Shown one piece after another: positions 6,677 through 14,567 of a stretch of 20,877 nucleotides of DNA. Positions within the stretch are counted from its first letter, which is position 1. Each line of letters starts with the position of its first letter. Origin of the DNA: Bacillota bacterium. GTDB taxonomy: Bacteria > Bacillota > Clostridia > Christensenellales > CAG-138. The stretch spans positions 1 through 20,877 of the forward strand of contig JAEZGQ010000184.1 of NCBI GenBank assembly GCA_023416895.1, written 5' to 3'. Made by a program: the position numbers and the translations under genes. The notes under the pieces were generated by a model. That model had not been told where the DNA came from and searched no databases. It worked only from the letters and a program-made list of their open reading frames with translations.

Positions 6677-8005
6677 ATGCTGCGACCCAATTTTGAAAGC
6701 ACCCTGCCGCAGAGCATCGAGGCGGAAAAGAGCGTACTCGGAAGCATTCTCCTTTCGCACGAGGCGCTTGAGCTCGCTGTAGACAAGCTCAAGAGCGAGG
6801 ATTTTCACCTTCCCGTGCATCAGGATATTTTTGCTGTGATGCTGAAGCTTTACAATGCCGGAAACGCGGTAGACAGCGTTACCGTTACCGACGCTTTGCG
6901 GCGCAACGGCACGCTTGAAAGCGTGGGCGGGGCGGATTATATCAGCGAGCTTTCGCTTTATACGCCCACGGCGGCAAACGTTTCCCATTACATCAAAATT
7001 GTGGAAGAACGCAGCATTATGCGGCGCCTTGTGCTTGCGGGCAACGAAATTTCAAAGGACGCAATTGAAGGCGACAAAAGCGTGGAAACGCTTCTCAATG
7101 ACGCGGAGCTTAAAATCTTCAACATTTCCATGAAGAAGTCGCAGGATTCGCTGATGCACATCGAGGATACGGTGATGGACAGCTACCACCGCATCGGCGA
7201 GCTTATTAAAATGCGCGGCAAGCTCACAGGCCTCACCACCGGCTTTTACGAGCTTGACGACTTAACAACCGGCCTTCAAAAAAGCGATCTTGTGATTGTG
7301 GCGGGCCGCCCGTCCATGGGTAAAACCGCCTTCATGCTCAACCTTGCGCTTCCGTGTGCGCTCAAGGGCGCTACGGTGTGCATTTTCAGCCTTGAAATGT
7401 CGCGCGAGCAGCTTGTCATGCGTATGCTCTGCTCCGAGGCAGGGGTGGATATGCAAAACGTAAAAACAGGCAAGCTAACGGACACGGAGCTTTTGAACAT
7501 CTCCAACACGCTCGACCCTCTCGCCAAGGCGAACATCTACATCGACGACACGGGCGGCATCAGCGTAACGGAGATCCGCAGCAAATGCAGGCGTCTTAAA
7601 TCGAGCCGGGGGCTAGACATGGTGATCATCGACTATTTGCAGCTCATGCAAACAAGCGGGAAAAGCGACAACCGCGTTCTCGAAATCGCCGAAATTACAC
7701 GCTCGCTGAAAATCCTCGCACGCGAGCTCAACGTGCCCATCGTGCTCGGTTCGCAGCTGTCGCGCGGGCCGGAAATGCGCGCTGACCATCACCCGCATAT
7801 GGCGGATCTTCGCGAGAGCGGCTCCATCGAGCAGGATGCGGATATGGTCATTCTCCTTTACCGTGCCGCCGTTTACGACGAATCGGCCGATAACACCGCC
7901 GAGATCATCCTCGCCAAAAACAGAAACGGTCCTACGGGCGTTGCAAAGCTCGCATGGATCGACAAGTTCGGTAAATTCGTTAACAAAGCAAACAGACCGG
8001 AGTAG
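6677..8005 (+). CDS. dnaB: Replicative DNA helicase DnaB (DnaC in Bacillus naming)
   Basis: 442 residues. The N-terminal domain (LPQSIEAEKSVLGSIL, then FHLPVHQDIF) is followed by the RecA-like motor: Walker A GRPSMGKT (210-217), FSLEMS, Walker B MVIIDYLQLM, then QLSRGPE and the C-terminal block DLRESGSIEQDADMVILLYR. The hexamer unwinds DNA ahead of the replication fork. ATG 6677 has CGGAGG (6665-6670) 6 nt upstream; a longer in-frame start at 6653 would precede that site. It follows the rplI-dnaB order of Firmicutes, but is separated here by the hairpin array, so it may need its own promoter, which was not found. No intein is present. Confidence 0.96.
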   Translation: MLRPNFESTLPQSIEAEKSVLGSILLSHEALELAVDKLKSEDFHLPVHQDIFAVMLKLYNAGNAVDSVTVTDALRRNGTLESVGGADYISELSLYTPTAANVSHYIKIVEERSIMRRLVLAGNEISKDAIEGDKSVETLLNDAELKIFNISMKKSQDSLMHIEDTVMDSYHRIGELIKMRGKLTGLTTGFYELDDLTTGLQKSDLVIVAGRPSMGKTAFMLNLALPCALKGATVCIFSLEMSREQLVMRMLCSEAGVDMQNVKTGKLTDTELLNISNTLDPLAKANIYIDDTGGISVTEIRSKCRRLKSSRGLDMVIIDYLQLMQTSGKSDNRVLEIAEITRSLKILARELNVPIVLGSQLSRGPEMRADHHPHMADLRESGSIEQDADMVILLYRAAVYDESADNTAEIILAKNRNGPTGVAKLAWIDKFGKFVNKANRPE

Positions 8006-8024
8006 CACTTTTTTGATAAACTCC

Positions 8025-8055
8025 AGCGGGAAGCAATCGCTTCCCGCTATTTTTG
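8025..8055 (+). terminator. Terminator after dnaB
   Basis: AGCGGGAAGC (8025-8034) and GCTTCCCGCT (8039-8048) form a perfect 10-bp stem with loop AATC, followed by ATTTTTG. It ends the yybS-gdpP-rplI-dnaB block. Confidence 0.9.
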
Positions 8056-8102
8056 TTGCGTGCGCTATGACAGGCATGTATGCCCTTGCGGTGCACGCAT
8101 AT

Positions 8103-8131
8103 TTGCAAAATTTAGCCGTATCGGATATAAT
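8103..8131 (+). promoter_or_regulatory. Promoter of the acyltransferase-ligase operon
   Basis: TTGCAA (8103-8108), a 17-bp spacer and a perfect TATAAT (8126-8131). The start is expected near 8138, about 43 nt before the ATG at 8181, directly downstream of the dnaB terminator. Confidence 0.8.
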
Positions 8132-8180
8132 GTGTTCATTATCACGGTCTTATCTTTATTTTTTGGGAGGACTTATTTAT

Positions 8181-9053
8181 ATGGAAGCCCGCAAGCGGCG
8201 TTTTGGCGACCGCAAAGACGGGTATTGGTTGCGTGACTTGGACGCGCTTCATGCGTTCACGCCGTATCTAATGCCCAACCGTACAGAAAATGAAGCGTTT
8301 ATTCAAGAGCAGATCGACCTAACCAACATCCTTGCTTATCTGGAAAAGAAAAACGCACAGCAGCCCGAGTACAAGTACACCATCTTCCACATCATCACCG
8401 CGGCTTTGGCAAAAACCCTTACGCTTCGCCCGAGGATGAACCGTTTTGTAAAGGGCAACCGCATGTATGAAAGAAACGAGCTCACCTTTGCGTTTGTCGT
8501 CAAAAAGCAATTTGCCGACGAAGCGCATGAGGCGCTCGCGTTTTTGTCCTTTGACGAAAACTGCACCGTGGATAGTGTTCACGACAAGATCATGAACGAA
8601 ATCTACTCGTGCCGCAGCGAGAAGCTCGACAATTCCACCGCCAGCATGGATGTGCTTACAAAGCTTCCGCGCTTTGTGCTTCGCTTCATCATCGGCATCC
8701 TTAACCTGCTCGACTATTACGGCAAGGTACCCAATTCCCTTATCAAGGCCGACCCGAATTACGCAAGCGTATTCATGTCCAACCTCGGCTCCATCGGGCT
8801 GAAGGCAGGCTATCACCACCTCAACAACTGGGGGACCAACTCCATTTTCGTCACCATTGGCGAAAAGGCGATGCGCCCCGTGTACGACGCGCAGGGGAAC
8901 GAAGAGATCCGCCCCGTGCTGGAGCTTGGGCTTACGCTCGACGAGCGCATTGCGGATGGCTACTATTACGCCAAAACCGTAAAGCTTGTAAAGCATCTTT
9001 TGCAAAACCCCGAGCTTTTGGAGCGTCCCGCACACGAGGAGGTGGCATTATGA
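8181..9053 (+). CDS. E2/CAT-fold acyltransferase-like protein lacking the catalytic His
   Basis: 290 residues. The overall pattern matches the catalytic domain of 2-oxoacid dehydrogenase E2 acyltransferases and chloramphenicol acetyltransferase: YTIFHIITAALAKTL (66-80), FVVKKQF, SVFMSNLGSIGLKAGYHHL (196-214), VTIGEKAMRPV and, near the end, LTLDERIADG (251-260). There is no lipoyl or E1/E3-binding domain. In true E2 and CAT enzymes the last motif is HxxxDG; here Glu255 replaces the His. It may be a divergent acyltransferase or a non-catalytic protein. ATG 8181 follows GGGAGG (8165-8170); the frame's open extension upstream lies inside dnaB and is not coding. It is translationally coupled to the ligase by ATGA at 9050-9053. 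Confidence 0.7.
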   Translation: MEARKRRFGDRKDGYWLRDLDALHAFTPYLMPNRTENEAFIQEQIDLTNILAYLEKKNAQQPEYKYTIFHIITAALAKTLTLRPRMNRFVKGNRMYERNELTFAFVVKKQFADEAHEALAFLSFDENCTVDSVHDKIMNEIYSCRSEKLDNSTASMDVLTKLPRFVLRFIIGILNLLDYYGKVPNSLIKADPNYASVFMSNLGSIGLKAGYHHLNNWGTNSIFVTIGEKAMRPVYDAQGNEEIRPVLELGLTLDERIADGYYYAKTVKLVKHLLQNPELLERPAHEEVAL

Positions 9054-10765
9054 GCACCGTAAAGGCACCCTGGCTGAAAAGCTACGGCAACATTCCCGCA
9101 CAGCTTCCTTACCCCGAAGGTACCCTTCAGGATGCGTTTGAGCGCGCCGCAAAGCAGTACCCAGACCATATTGCCTACGAATTCATGGGCAAGCGTACCG
9201 ATTATGCGGAGGCCGTTGAAGAAATTCATTTGTGCGCAAGGGCTTTAAGGTCCATTGGCATTCGGGAGAACGACCGCGTTACCATTTGCCTTCCCAACTG
9301 CCCCCAGGCCGTTACCATGTTTTACGCCGTCAACATGGTGGGCGGCGTCGCCAACATGGTGCACCCGCTTTCGAGCGAAGGTGAAATCCGCTTTTATCTT
9401 GAGGATTCGAAAAGCGTCGCCGCCATAACGCTCGATCAGTTTTATGAAAAATTCGAAGGCGCCCGCAAAGGCACCGCGCTCAAGCACCTCATCATCGCCA
9501 GCGTGAAAGATGCGCTTTCTCCTGTGATGAAGCTGGGCTATGCCGTTACCCAAGGGCGAAAGGTACCTTCCGTGCCTAAGGGAGCAGACGCGCTTTTGTG
9601 GAAAAACTTCCTCAAGCGTGCAAATTCCTTTAAGGGCGATCCTGCCGTAAAGCGCGCGGCCAACGATCCCGCCGTCATCCTTTACAGCGGCGGCACCACC
9701 GGCACCACAAAGGGAATCCTTTTGACCAACCGCAACTTTAACGCGCTTGGCGTACAGCTTGTATCCTCCAACGACTGCTTTACTAGCGATGCGGTGATGC
9801 TTTCCATCATGCCCATGTTCCACGGCTTTGGGCTTGGCGTTGGCATTCATACCATGCTCATGAACGGCGCCACCTGCATTCTGGTGCCGCGCTTCACGCC
9901 GGATTCCATTGCGGGGCTCATCAAAAAGCACCGCCCAACCTTTATGGCGGGCGTTCCCACGCTGTATGAGGCGATTTTGCGTTCTCCCGCTTCGCGCGAC
10001 CTCGATATGTCGTGCTTCAACGGCATTTTCTCCGGCGGGGATTCGCTTTCTATCGAGCTTAAAAAACGCTTCGACAAGTTCCTTCGCGAGCACAACGGCA
10101 CCATTGAGATTCGCGAAGGGTACGGCACCACGGAGTGCGTAACCGCAAGCTGCGTAACGCCGGAGCACGAAAGCCGCGAGGGCAGCATTGGCGTGCCGCT
10201 GCCCGATATGTACTATAAAATCGTCCGCGTCGGCACGGAGGAGGAGCTTCCCTACGGCGAGGAGGGCGAAATTTGCCTTGCAGGCCCCACGGTGATGGTG
10301 GAATATGTCAACCAGCCCGAGGAAACTGCAAGCACGCTTAAGGTGCATGCCGACGGTTTGACATGGGTACATACGGGCGACCTTGGCTATATGGACGAAG
10401 ACGGCTTTATTTACTTCCGCCAGCGCATCAAGCGCATGATTGTGACGAGCGGTTACAACGTATACCCCTCGCAGATCGAAAACATCCTTGATGCAAACGA
10501 GCATGTACACATGAGCTGCGTCATCGGCGTGCCCGACCCTTTGAAGGTGCAAAAGGTAAAGGCGTTTGTTATGTTGAAGCCGGGTGTTGTTCCTTGTGAC
10601 AAGGTGAAAAACGAAATTTACGAATACTGCACGCACCACATCGCCAAGTACGCCATGCCTTACGACATCGAATTCCGACAGATCCTGCCGAAAACCCTTG
10701 TGGGCAAGGTTGCCTATCGCGAGCTCGAGCAGGAGGAGCTGCAAAAAACCGTAATGCGCGCGTAA
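9050..10765 (+). CDS. AMP-forming acyl-CoA ligase (ANL superfamily)
   Basis: 571 residues with every core ANL motif: phosphate loop YSGGTTGTTKG (212-222), YGTTE (358-362), HTGD (441-444), the hinge region RQRIKRMIVTSGYNVYPSQIE and the C-terminal catalytic lysine in VGKVAYREL (Lys553). Such enzymes activate a carboxylate with ATP to the adenylate, then transfer it to CoA or a carrier thiol. Overall form resembles long- or medium-chain fatty acyl-CoA synthetases, but the substrate cannot be stated. No carrier-protein domain and no membrane segment are visible. It overlaps the upstream acyltransferase-like gene by ATGA, with GAGGAGG upstream, so the ligase may supply or consume the thioester its partner handles. 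Confidence 0.85.
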   Translation: MSTVKAPWLKSYGNIPAQLPYPEGTLQDAFERAAKQYPDHIAYEFMGKRTDYAEAVEEIHLCARALRSIGIRENDRVTICLPNCPQAVTMFYAVNMVGGVANMVHPLSSEGEIRFYLEDSKSVAAITLDQFYEKFEGARKGTALKHLIIASVKDALSPVMKLGYAVTQGRKVPSVPKGADALLWKNFLKRANSFKGDPAVKRAANDPAVILYSGGTTGTTKGILLTNRNFNALGVQLVSSNDCFTSDAVMLSIMPMFHGFGLGVGIHTMLMNGATCILVPRFTPDSIAGLIKKHRPTFMAGVPTLYEAILRSPASRDLDMSCFNGIFSGGDSLSIELKKRFDKFLREHNGTIEIREGYGTTECVTASCVTPEHESREGSIGVPLPDMYYKIVRVGTEEELPYGEEGEICLAGPTVMVEYVNQPEETASTLKVHADGLTWVHTGDLGYMDEDGFIYFRQRIKRMIVTSGYNVYPSQIENILDANEHVHMSCVIGVPDPLKVQKVKAFVMLKPGVVPCDKVKNEIYEYCTHHIAKYAMPYDIEFRQILPKTLVGKVAYRELEQEELQKTVMRA

Positions 10766-10778
10766 AGCGCGTAGCGTT

Positions 10779-10808
10779 TCAAAAAAGTGGCCTGCGCCAC
10801 TTTTTTGA
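10779..10808. terminator. A-tract/T-tract hairpin after the ligase gene
   Basis: TCAAAAAAGTGGC (10779-10791) and GCCACTTTTTTGA (10796-10808) form a perfect 13-bp stem with loop CTGC. As at 6326-6364, A and T tracts in the arms would allow termination in both directions. It starts hairpin array B. Confidence 0.75.
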
Positions 10809-10947
10809 GGTTACAGGAACGTCCTGTGCCTGTGGCACGGTCGGCCGTTCCCGATAAGAAAGCCTTGCCGCGCAAGGCTCTACGCGAGCGCCGCACATGT
10901 CGCCGCTCGCGAACTCAGCCTCCGTGGGCCTTGGCCCCCGAAGCCCC
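10809..10947. repeat. Hairpin-rich extragenic element B
   Basis: A chain of short inverted repeats without a supported gene: ACAGGA/TCCTGT (10813-10818, 10822-10827), GTGCC/GGCAC (10826-10830, 10834-10838), AGCCTTGC/GCAAGGCT (10861-10868, 10872-10879), CGCGAGCG/CGCTCGCG (10883-10890, 10904-10911), GGGCC/GGCCC (10926-10930, 10933-10937). It closes with GCGAACT (10909-10915) and TGGCCCCCGAAGCCCC (10932-10947), the same two motifs in the same order as element A after rplI. Confidence 0.6.
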
Positions 10948-11005
10948 AATGGCTTTTGGACAGGCTGCGTGCGTAAGCTCCTTAAATTGATTAAGAGTCC
11001 TTTCC

Positions 11006-11040
11006 AAGCCCGACGGAATTGCCGCCGGGTTTGGTTTTTT
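11006..11040 (+). terminator. Terminator downstream of hairpin element B
   Basis: AAGCCCG (11006-11012) pairs with CGGGTTT (11026-11032), allowing one G-T pair, with CGG/CCG stacked inside, followed by GGTTTTTT. It points in the plus direction and ends before the merR promoter, so a transcript crossing element B would stop here. Confidence 0.65.
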
Positions 11041-11082
11041 CGCATATTCGGTGCCCAGCAAAAACTTTTTTTGTAAAATCCC

Positions 11083-11113
11083 TTGACCCTCACGTTACGT
11101 TATGGTTTATGGT
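11083..11113 (+). promoter_or_regulatory. MerR-type promoter/operator of the TipAS regulator
   Basis: TTGACC (11083-11088), a 19-bp spacer and TATGGT (11108-11113) give the over-long spacing typical of MerR-activated promoters. The spacer region carries a dyad centred on T11096: CCnTnACGT (11087-11095) and ACGTnAnGG (11097-11105). This predicts autoregulation by the protein encoded just downstream. Confidence 0.75.
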
Positions 11114-11137
11114 ATTTGTGAAGGGAGGCGAAACGGC

Positions 11138-11875
11138 ATGAAAACCGTACATGAAGTGGCAAAGCTGGCGGGGGTGAGCGTGCGCACGCTGCACTACTAC
11201 GACGAAATCGGCCTGCTCCATCCGGATGGGGTAAGCGAAACGGGCTACCGGCTCTATGGCGACAACGCTATGGAGCGGCTCCAGCAGATTTTGTTTTTCC
11301 GCGAGCTGGGGTTCCCTTTGGGGGAAATTGCGGCCATGCTGAACGCGCCAAGCTACAACAAAACCGACGCGCTCAAAAACCACAAGGCGTTGCTGCTTTT
11401 AAAACGCGAGCGGCTCGACGCAATCCTTTCGCTTGTGGATAGGGCGCTCAAAGGAGAAGAAACCGTGAGCATAAAAGAATTTGATATGACAAAGATCGAC
11501 GAAGCGCGCGAACAATACGCTTCCGAGGCAAAGGCACGCTGGGGCGAAACGGACGCTTACAGCCAAAGTGAGAAGCGTACCGACCGCTACACAAAAGACG
11601 ACTGGGCAAAAGTATCCGCCGAATCAAACGCCATTTTCGAGGCGTTTGCCGCGCTTCGCGGCGGCGACCCCGCTTCAAAAGAGGCACAAGCACTTGTCAG
11701 GCGTTGGAAGGACTTTATTTCCGGCAGCTTTTACGACTGCACGGATGAGATCCTTTCTGGCCTTGGCGAAATGTATGTAGAAGACGAACGCTTTACAAAA
11801 AACATCGACGCTTTCGGCGAAGGCACCGCAAGCTTTATGCGCGACGCGATCCGTGTTTATGTGAAACACGCGTAA
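11138..11875 (+). CDS. MerR-family transcriptional regulator with TipAS effector domain
   Basis: 245 residues. The N-terminal winged helix-turn-helix (1-70) reads VHEVAKLAGVSVRTLHYYDE then GLLHP and GYRLY, typical of MerR proteins, followed by a dimerisation helix (about 75-115). The C-terminal half (about 125-245) matches the TipAS type, an all-helical ligand-binding domain known in TipAL/Mta-like regulators of multidrug response. Length equals TipAL-class proteins. ATG 11138 follows AGGGAGG (11122-11128); the longer frame begins inside the promoter. The ligand is unknown. The gene converges on an ABC transporter operon that may be a target, though only the merR promoter shows the operator. 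Confidence 0.85.
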   Translation: MKTVHEVAKLAGVSVRTLHYYDEIGLLHPDGVSETGYRLYGDNAMERLQQILFFRELGFPLGEIAAMLNAPSYNKTDALKNHKALLLLKRERLDAILSLVDRALKGEETVSIKEFDMTKIDEAREQYASEAKARWGETDAYSQSEKRTDRYTKDDWAKVSAESNAIFEAFAALRGGDPASKEAQALVRRWKDFISGSFYDCTDEILSGLGEMYVEDERFTKNIDAFGEGTASFMRDAIRVYVKHA

Positions 11876-11905
11876 CACACAGGAACTCCACGTTTCCACG
11901 AAAAA

Positions 11906-11935
11906 CCGAGGCCGCTCCTGATTGAGCGGCCTCGG
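11906..11935. terminator. Bidirectional terminator between merR and the ABC operon
   Basis: CCGAGGCCGCTC (11906-11917) and GAGCGGCCTCGG (11924-11935) form a perfect 12-bp stem, loop CTGATT. AAAAA lies on the left, giving a U-run on the minus strand, and CCTTTCTT on the right. It serves both convergent units. Confidence 0.9.
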
Positions 11936-11941
11936 CCTTTC

Positions 11942-12967
11942 TTAGGCTTCCTGCGCTTTCCAGCTTCTATAAAGCGATGCAATCACTGCCTCGAGCGGTT
12001 CGGGCGCAAGCTCCACATCGCTTACATGAGGCATTTGCGAAAGCTCGTAAAGCACGCTCTGTACGGGCGTTGAGGAAGGTTCAAAGGCAAAGGTGTGTAG
12101 AAAACCCTCGCTTTCCACATGGATTGCGCTTGTGAGCGCAGGGGGGATGTCTGAGGCTGTGCGCACCCGAACAAGCCGCCTTAAGCTGTTGGTGCGGCGA
12201 AGCTCGTCAAACGTACCGTCCATGGCGATGCGCCCGTTAGAGATCAAAACCACGCGCTGCGCCATTTCCGCAAGGTCGTCCATATCGTGCGAGGTTACGA
12301 GCACGGTGGTGCCGTATTCCTTGCCAAGTGTGCGCAAAAATTCGATCATTTGCCTTTTTGCAAGCACGTCGAGCCCCAAGGTCGGCTCGTCGAGCAGAAT
12401 CAGCTCCGGATTGTGCAAGAGCATCAATGCAAGCTCGCAGCGCATCCGCTGTCCGAGGCTCAGCTCCCGTGTGAAGGTGTGAAGAAGGTCGCCGATGTCG
12501 AGCCGTTCGGTCACGTCGCGACGCATTTTTTCATAGGTCGCCTCGGGGATGTTCCACACCTCGCGCTTCCACGCAAAGCTTGAGGCAACGGGGTGGTCCC
12601 ACCAAAGCTCGCTGCGGTTGCCGAACAATATCCCAACGCGCCGCATCAGCGCGATGCGGTTTTTCGTGCTCTGTTGGCCAAACACGCGCACTGTGCCCTT
12701 ATCGGGTGCGAGCATGCCGCAAAGAAGTTTTATGGTGGTGCTTTTTCCCGCGCCGTTGGGGCCGGCATACGCCACAAACTCCCCTTTTTTCACGATGAGG
12801 TTCACATCGTCGAGCGCGCGGATCTCCTTGGTTTGTGGGTGAATGAGGTTTTTGAGCGCGTCGCTTAGCGTGCCCGCACGCTGCTGCTGTACGAAGGTTT
12901 TGGATACCCCCAAAAGTTCAACTGCGGTGTCCGACGCTGCGGTAGCGGCTAGAGCCGGTTTTTGCAT
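11942..12967 (-). CDS. ABC transporter ATPase, COG4586-like (ABC-2 class exporter)
   Basis: 341 residues. Walker A GPNGAGKST (69-77), signature LSLGQRM (169-175), Walker B LILLDEP (189-195) and the H-loop His227 in TSHD are intact. The stretch GILFGNRSELWWD (112-124) marks the COG4586 group, which works with two ABC-2 permeases. At the Q-loop position most relatives have Gln, and here Asn117 is found. A C-terminal domain of about 90 residues follows the nucleotide-binding domain. The start overlaps the upstream permease by 50 nt; AAAGGA lies about 11 nt before the ATG. It energises export by the two permeases encoded just upstream; the substrate is unknown. Confidence 0.88.
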   Translation of the reverse strand: MQKPALAATAASDTAVELLGVSKTFVQQQRAGTLSDALKNLIHPQTKEIRALDDVNLIVKKGEFVAYAGPNGAGKSTTIKLLCGMLAPDKGTVRVFGQQSTKNRIALMRRVGILFGNRSELWWDHPVASSFAWKREVWNIPEATYEKMRRDVTERLDIGDLLHTFTRELSLGQRMRCELALMLLHNPELILLDEPTLGLDVLAKRQMIEFLRTLGKEYGTTVLVTSHDMDDLAEMAQRVVLISNGRIAMDGTFDELRRTNSLRRLVRVRTASDIPPALTSAIHVESEGFLHTFAFEPSSTPVQSVLYELSQMPHVSDVELAPEPLEAVIASLYRSWKAQEA

Positions 12968-13766
12968 AGTGCTTCAGTCCTTTCGAAAAGAAAATATAGG
13001 CAAGCCCGCAAAGCGTTACCGCCACAAGCGCGGGCAGGAGCGGCAAAATGCCACCCTCGGTTTTGTTTAAAAGAATGCAGGTGGGTAGCCATGCCATAAT
13101 ACCCGTTGGCAGCACCGTTAAAAGCGCGCCGCGCAAAAATGCGGGAAGCCCCGAAAGCGGGTAAATGGAGAGCGCAAACAACGCGTCGATCGCCACGGAA
13201 GAAAGCTCCTCGCCCCCCTTTGGCCTATAAAACGCCGTACTTCCTGCAAGGAATGAATACCCAAGCACTATGGCAACGCCGCATACGAGGTAGCAAAGAA
13301 GAAGAAGTACCCACCCAAACGTCAAAGCGAGGTTCAGCCGCACGGCAGCAATCGCCACCACAGCAATGCCGCTTACAAAAACGCCGCTGCCCGAAACCGG
13401 AAGAAAGCCCTCCGTCAAAAGCTGCGCGCTCAAGGGCAGCGGCTGCATGAGCATGTGGTCGAGCTGCCCGCGCCCCACACGGCGGGAGATATAGCCTGCG
13501 TTTCCGCCGCCGAAAAAGAGCTGAAAAAGCCCTGAAAGCGTAGAGGAATACCCAAGCATCAAAAGAATTTCATCGCTTGAAAGCGCACCGACGCCCGCAA
13601 AGCGCTGCGACAGCAAAAACACCGACGATATGCTCGCCAAGTTTGAAACAAGGTCGGATACTACCGCCAAAATACAGTTTCTCGTATCGCGTAGGAGCCA
13701 CGCGGCATCCATGCGCGCGTAAAGCGCCAGGAGCCGAAAAGCTCGTTTGATGTGTTCAACCGCCAT
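12918..13766 (-). CDS. ABC-2 family transporter permease, second subunit
   Basis: 282 residues from the ATG at 13766 (MAVEHIKRAFRLLALYARMD), preceded by GAAAGGA. The longer frame upstream lies within the other permease gene and reads as non-membrane sequence. About six hydrophobic segments are visible. The segment FFGGGNAGYISRRVGRGQLD then MLMQPLP fits the ABC-2 permeases paired with COG4586 ATPases. It overlaps the upstream permease by 11 nt and the downstream ATPase by 50 nt, consistent with one tightly coupled complex in the cytoplasmic membrane. Confidence 0.82.
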   Translation of the reverse strand: MAVEHIKRAFRLLALYARMDAAWLLRDTRNCILAVVSDLVSNLASISSVFLLSQRFAGVGALSSDEILLMLGYSSTLSGLFQLFFGGGNAGYISRRVGRGQLDHMLMQPLPLSAQLLTEGFLPVSGSGVFVSGIAVVAIAAVRLNLALTFGWVLLLLCYLVCGVAIVLGYSFLAGSTAFYRPKGGEELSSVAIDALFALSIYPLSGLPAFLRGALLTVLPTGIMAWLPTCILLNKTEGGILPLLPALVAVTLCGLAYIFFSKGLKHYAKTGSSRYRSVGHRS

Positions 13767-14538
13767 GGGAAACCATCCTTTCTCTGCCTTTTTCATACAA
13801 CAGCACGGCCAGCGGCCATAGCACGACGTTCCAAAAAATTTGAAGCGGCAGCACGTCTTTGGCGCTTTCAAGGCCGGAAAACAGCGAGAGTGACGCTCCC
13901 GCCACGCTCGCAAATGGGGAAAGCGCAAGCACGTCGCCAATGCCCCAGGGAAGAAGTGCAAACGGAATAACCGCACCAGAAAGTAGCGCAGTCACGCCGC
14001 GCCTTATCGTTTCCACAAGCCATGCCGCGTTTTGTACGCGAATCACAAGGCACGCAAACAGAAAGTCGATGGCAAACCCGAGGGAGATAGAAAGCGGCAA
14101 GCTTACAAAAAACCATGGGCTTTGCGGCAAAACGCTGATGTTCATCAGCGCGCATAGCACAAGCACCGGCAGCGAAAACAGCGCAAGCGGCATCATCCAG
14201 TTGCCCGCGGTATGCGCAACAAGCTGCGAAAAAATACCCATGGGCCGCATGTATTGGCTCAAAATGCTGCCTTCGTACATCCACGTCGAGGCGGGTGTGC
14301 GCACATCCAAAAGCTCGCTGAGCGCAACGCTTGCGGCTGTATAGGAAAGAAGCATGGAAAGCGTCATGCCGCCGGTATCGGCGCCTTGTGAAAAAAGCAC
14401 CTTCCAAAGCGTCAAAAGCGCAAGCAGGCGAAGCGCGCGTATGGCGTAGCCACCAATCACGTACCCGAGCCCCCAGTAGCTTTGTTCGAGCGCGCTCATG
14501 CGCGCGGTGGCAAAATAGGGTTTCAAACTGTGGTTCAT
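13756..14538 (-). CDS. ABC-2 family transporter permease, first subunit
   Basis: 260 residues starting MNHSLKPYFATARMSALEQS at ATG 14538, with CAGGAGA 7 nt upstream; the frame's extension to 14721 crosses a terminator and another ORF and is rejected. About six membrane segments follow. SYTAASVALSELLDVRT and MYEGSILSQYMRPMG resemble the half-permeases that accompany COG4586 ATPases. The gene is first of the three-gene operon, but transcription must pass the leader ORF and the terminator at 14568-14596 to reach it. Substrate unknown. Confidence 0.82.
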   Translation of the reverse strand: MNHSLKPYFATARMSALEQSYWGLGYVIGGYAIRALRLLALLTLWKVLFSQGADTGGMTLSMLLSYTAASVALSELLDVRTPASTWMYEGSILSQYMRPMGIFSQLVAHTAGNWMMPLALFSLPVLVLCALMNISVLPQSPWFFVSLPLSISLGFAIDFLFACLVIRVQNAAWLVETIRRGVTALLSGAVIPFALLPWGIGDVLALSPFASVAGASLSLFSGLESAKDVLPLQIFWNVVLWPLAVLLYEKGRERMVSHGG

Positions 14539-14567
14539 ATAAAATCTCCTGAAAACTGCATAAAAAA

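Noticed and set aside
7836..8180. Upstream extension of the acyltransferase-like frame
   Set aside because: It lies in the dnaB 3' end, a terminator and a promoter; ATG 8181 with GGGAGG is clearly the start.
9245..10744. A 499-codon open frame antisense to the acyl-CoA ligase gene
   Set aside because: It mirrors a complete ANL ligase with all motifs; the antisense product resembles no family known to me and is rich in His, Arg and Ala, as expected for the complement of a GC-rich gene.
10779..11093. Minus-strand 104-codon frame across hairpin array B
   Set aside because: It is composed of the inverted repeats and the shared core; a real protein is less likely than an extragenic element. Similar translations in other genomes would reflect the repeat itself.
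13767..13976. N-terminal extension of the second permease
   Set aside because: It is antisense-free but out of frame with the other permease gene and gives a Cys/Arg-rich non-membrane sequence; ATG 13766 has a proper ribosome site.
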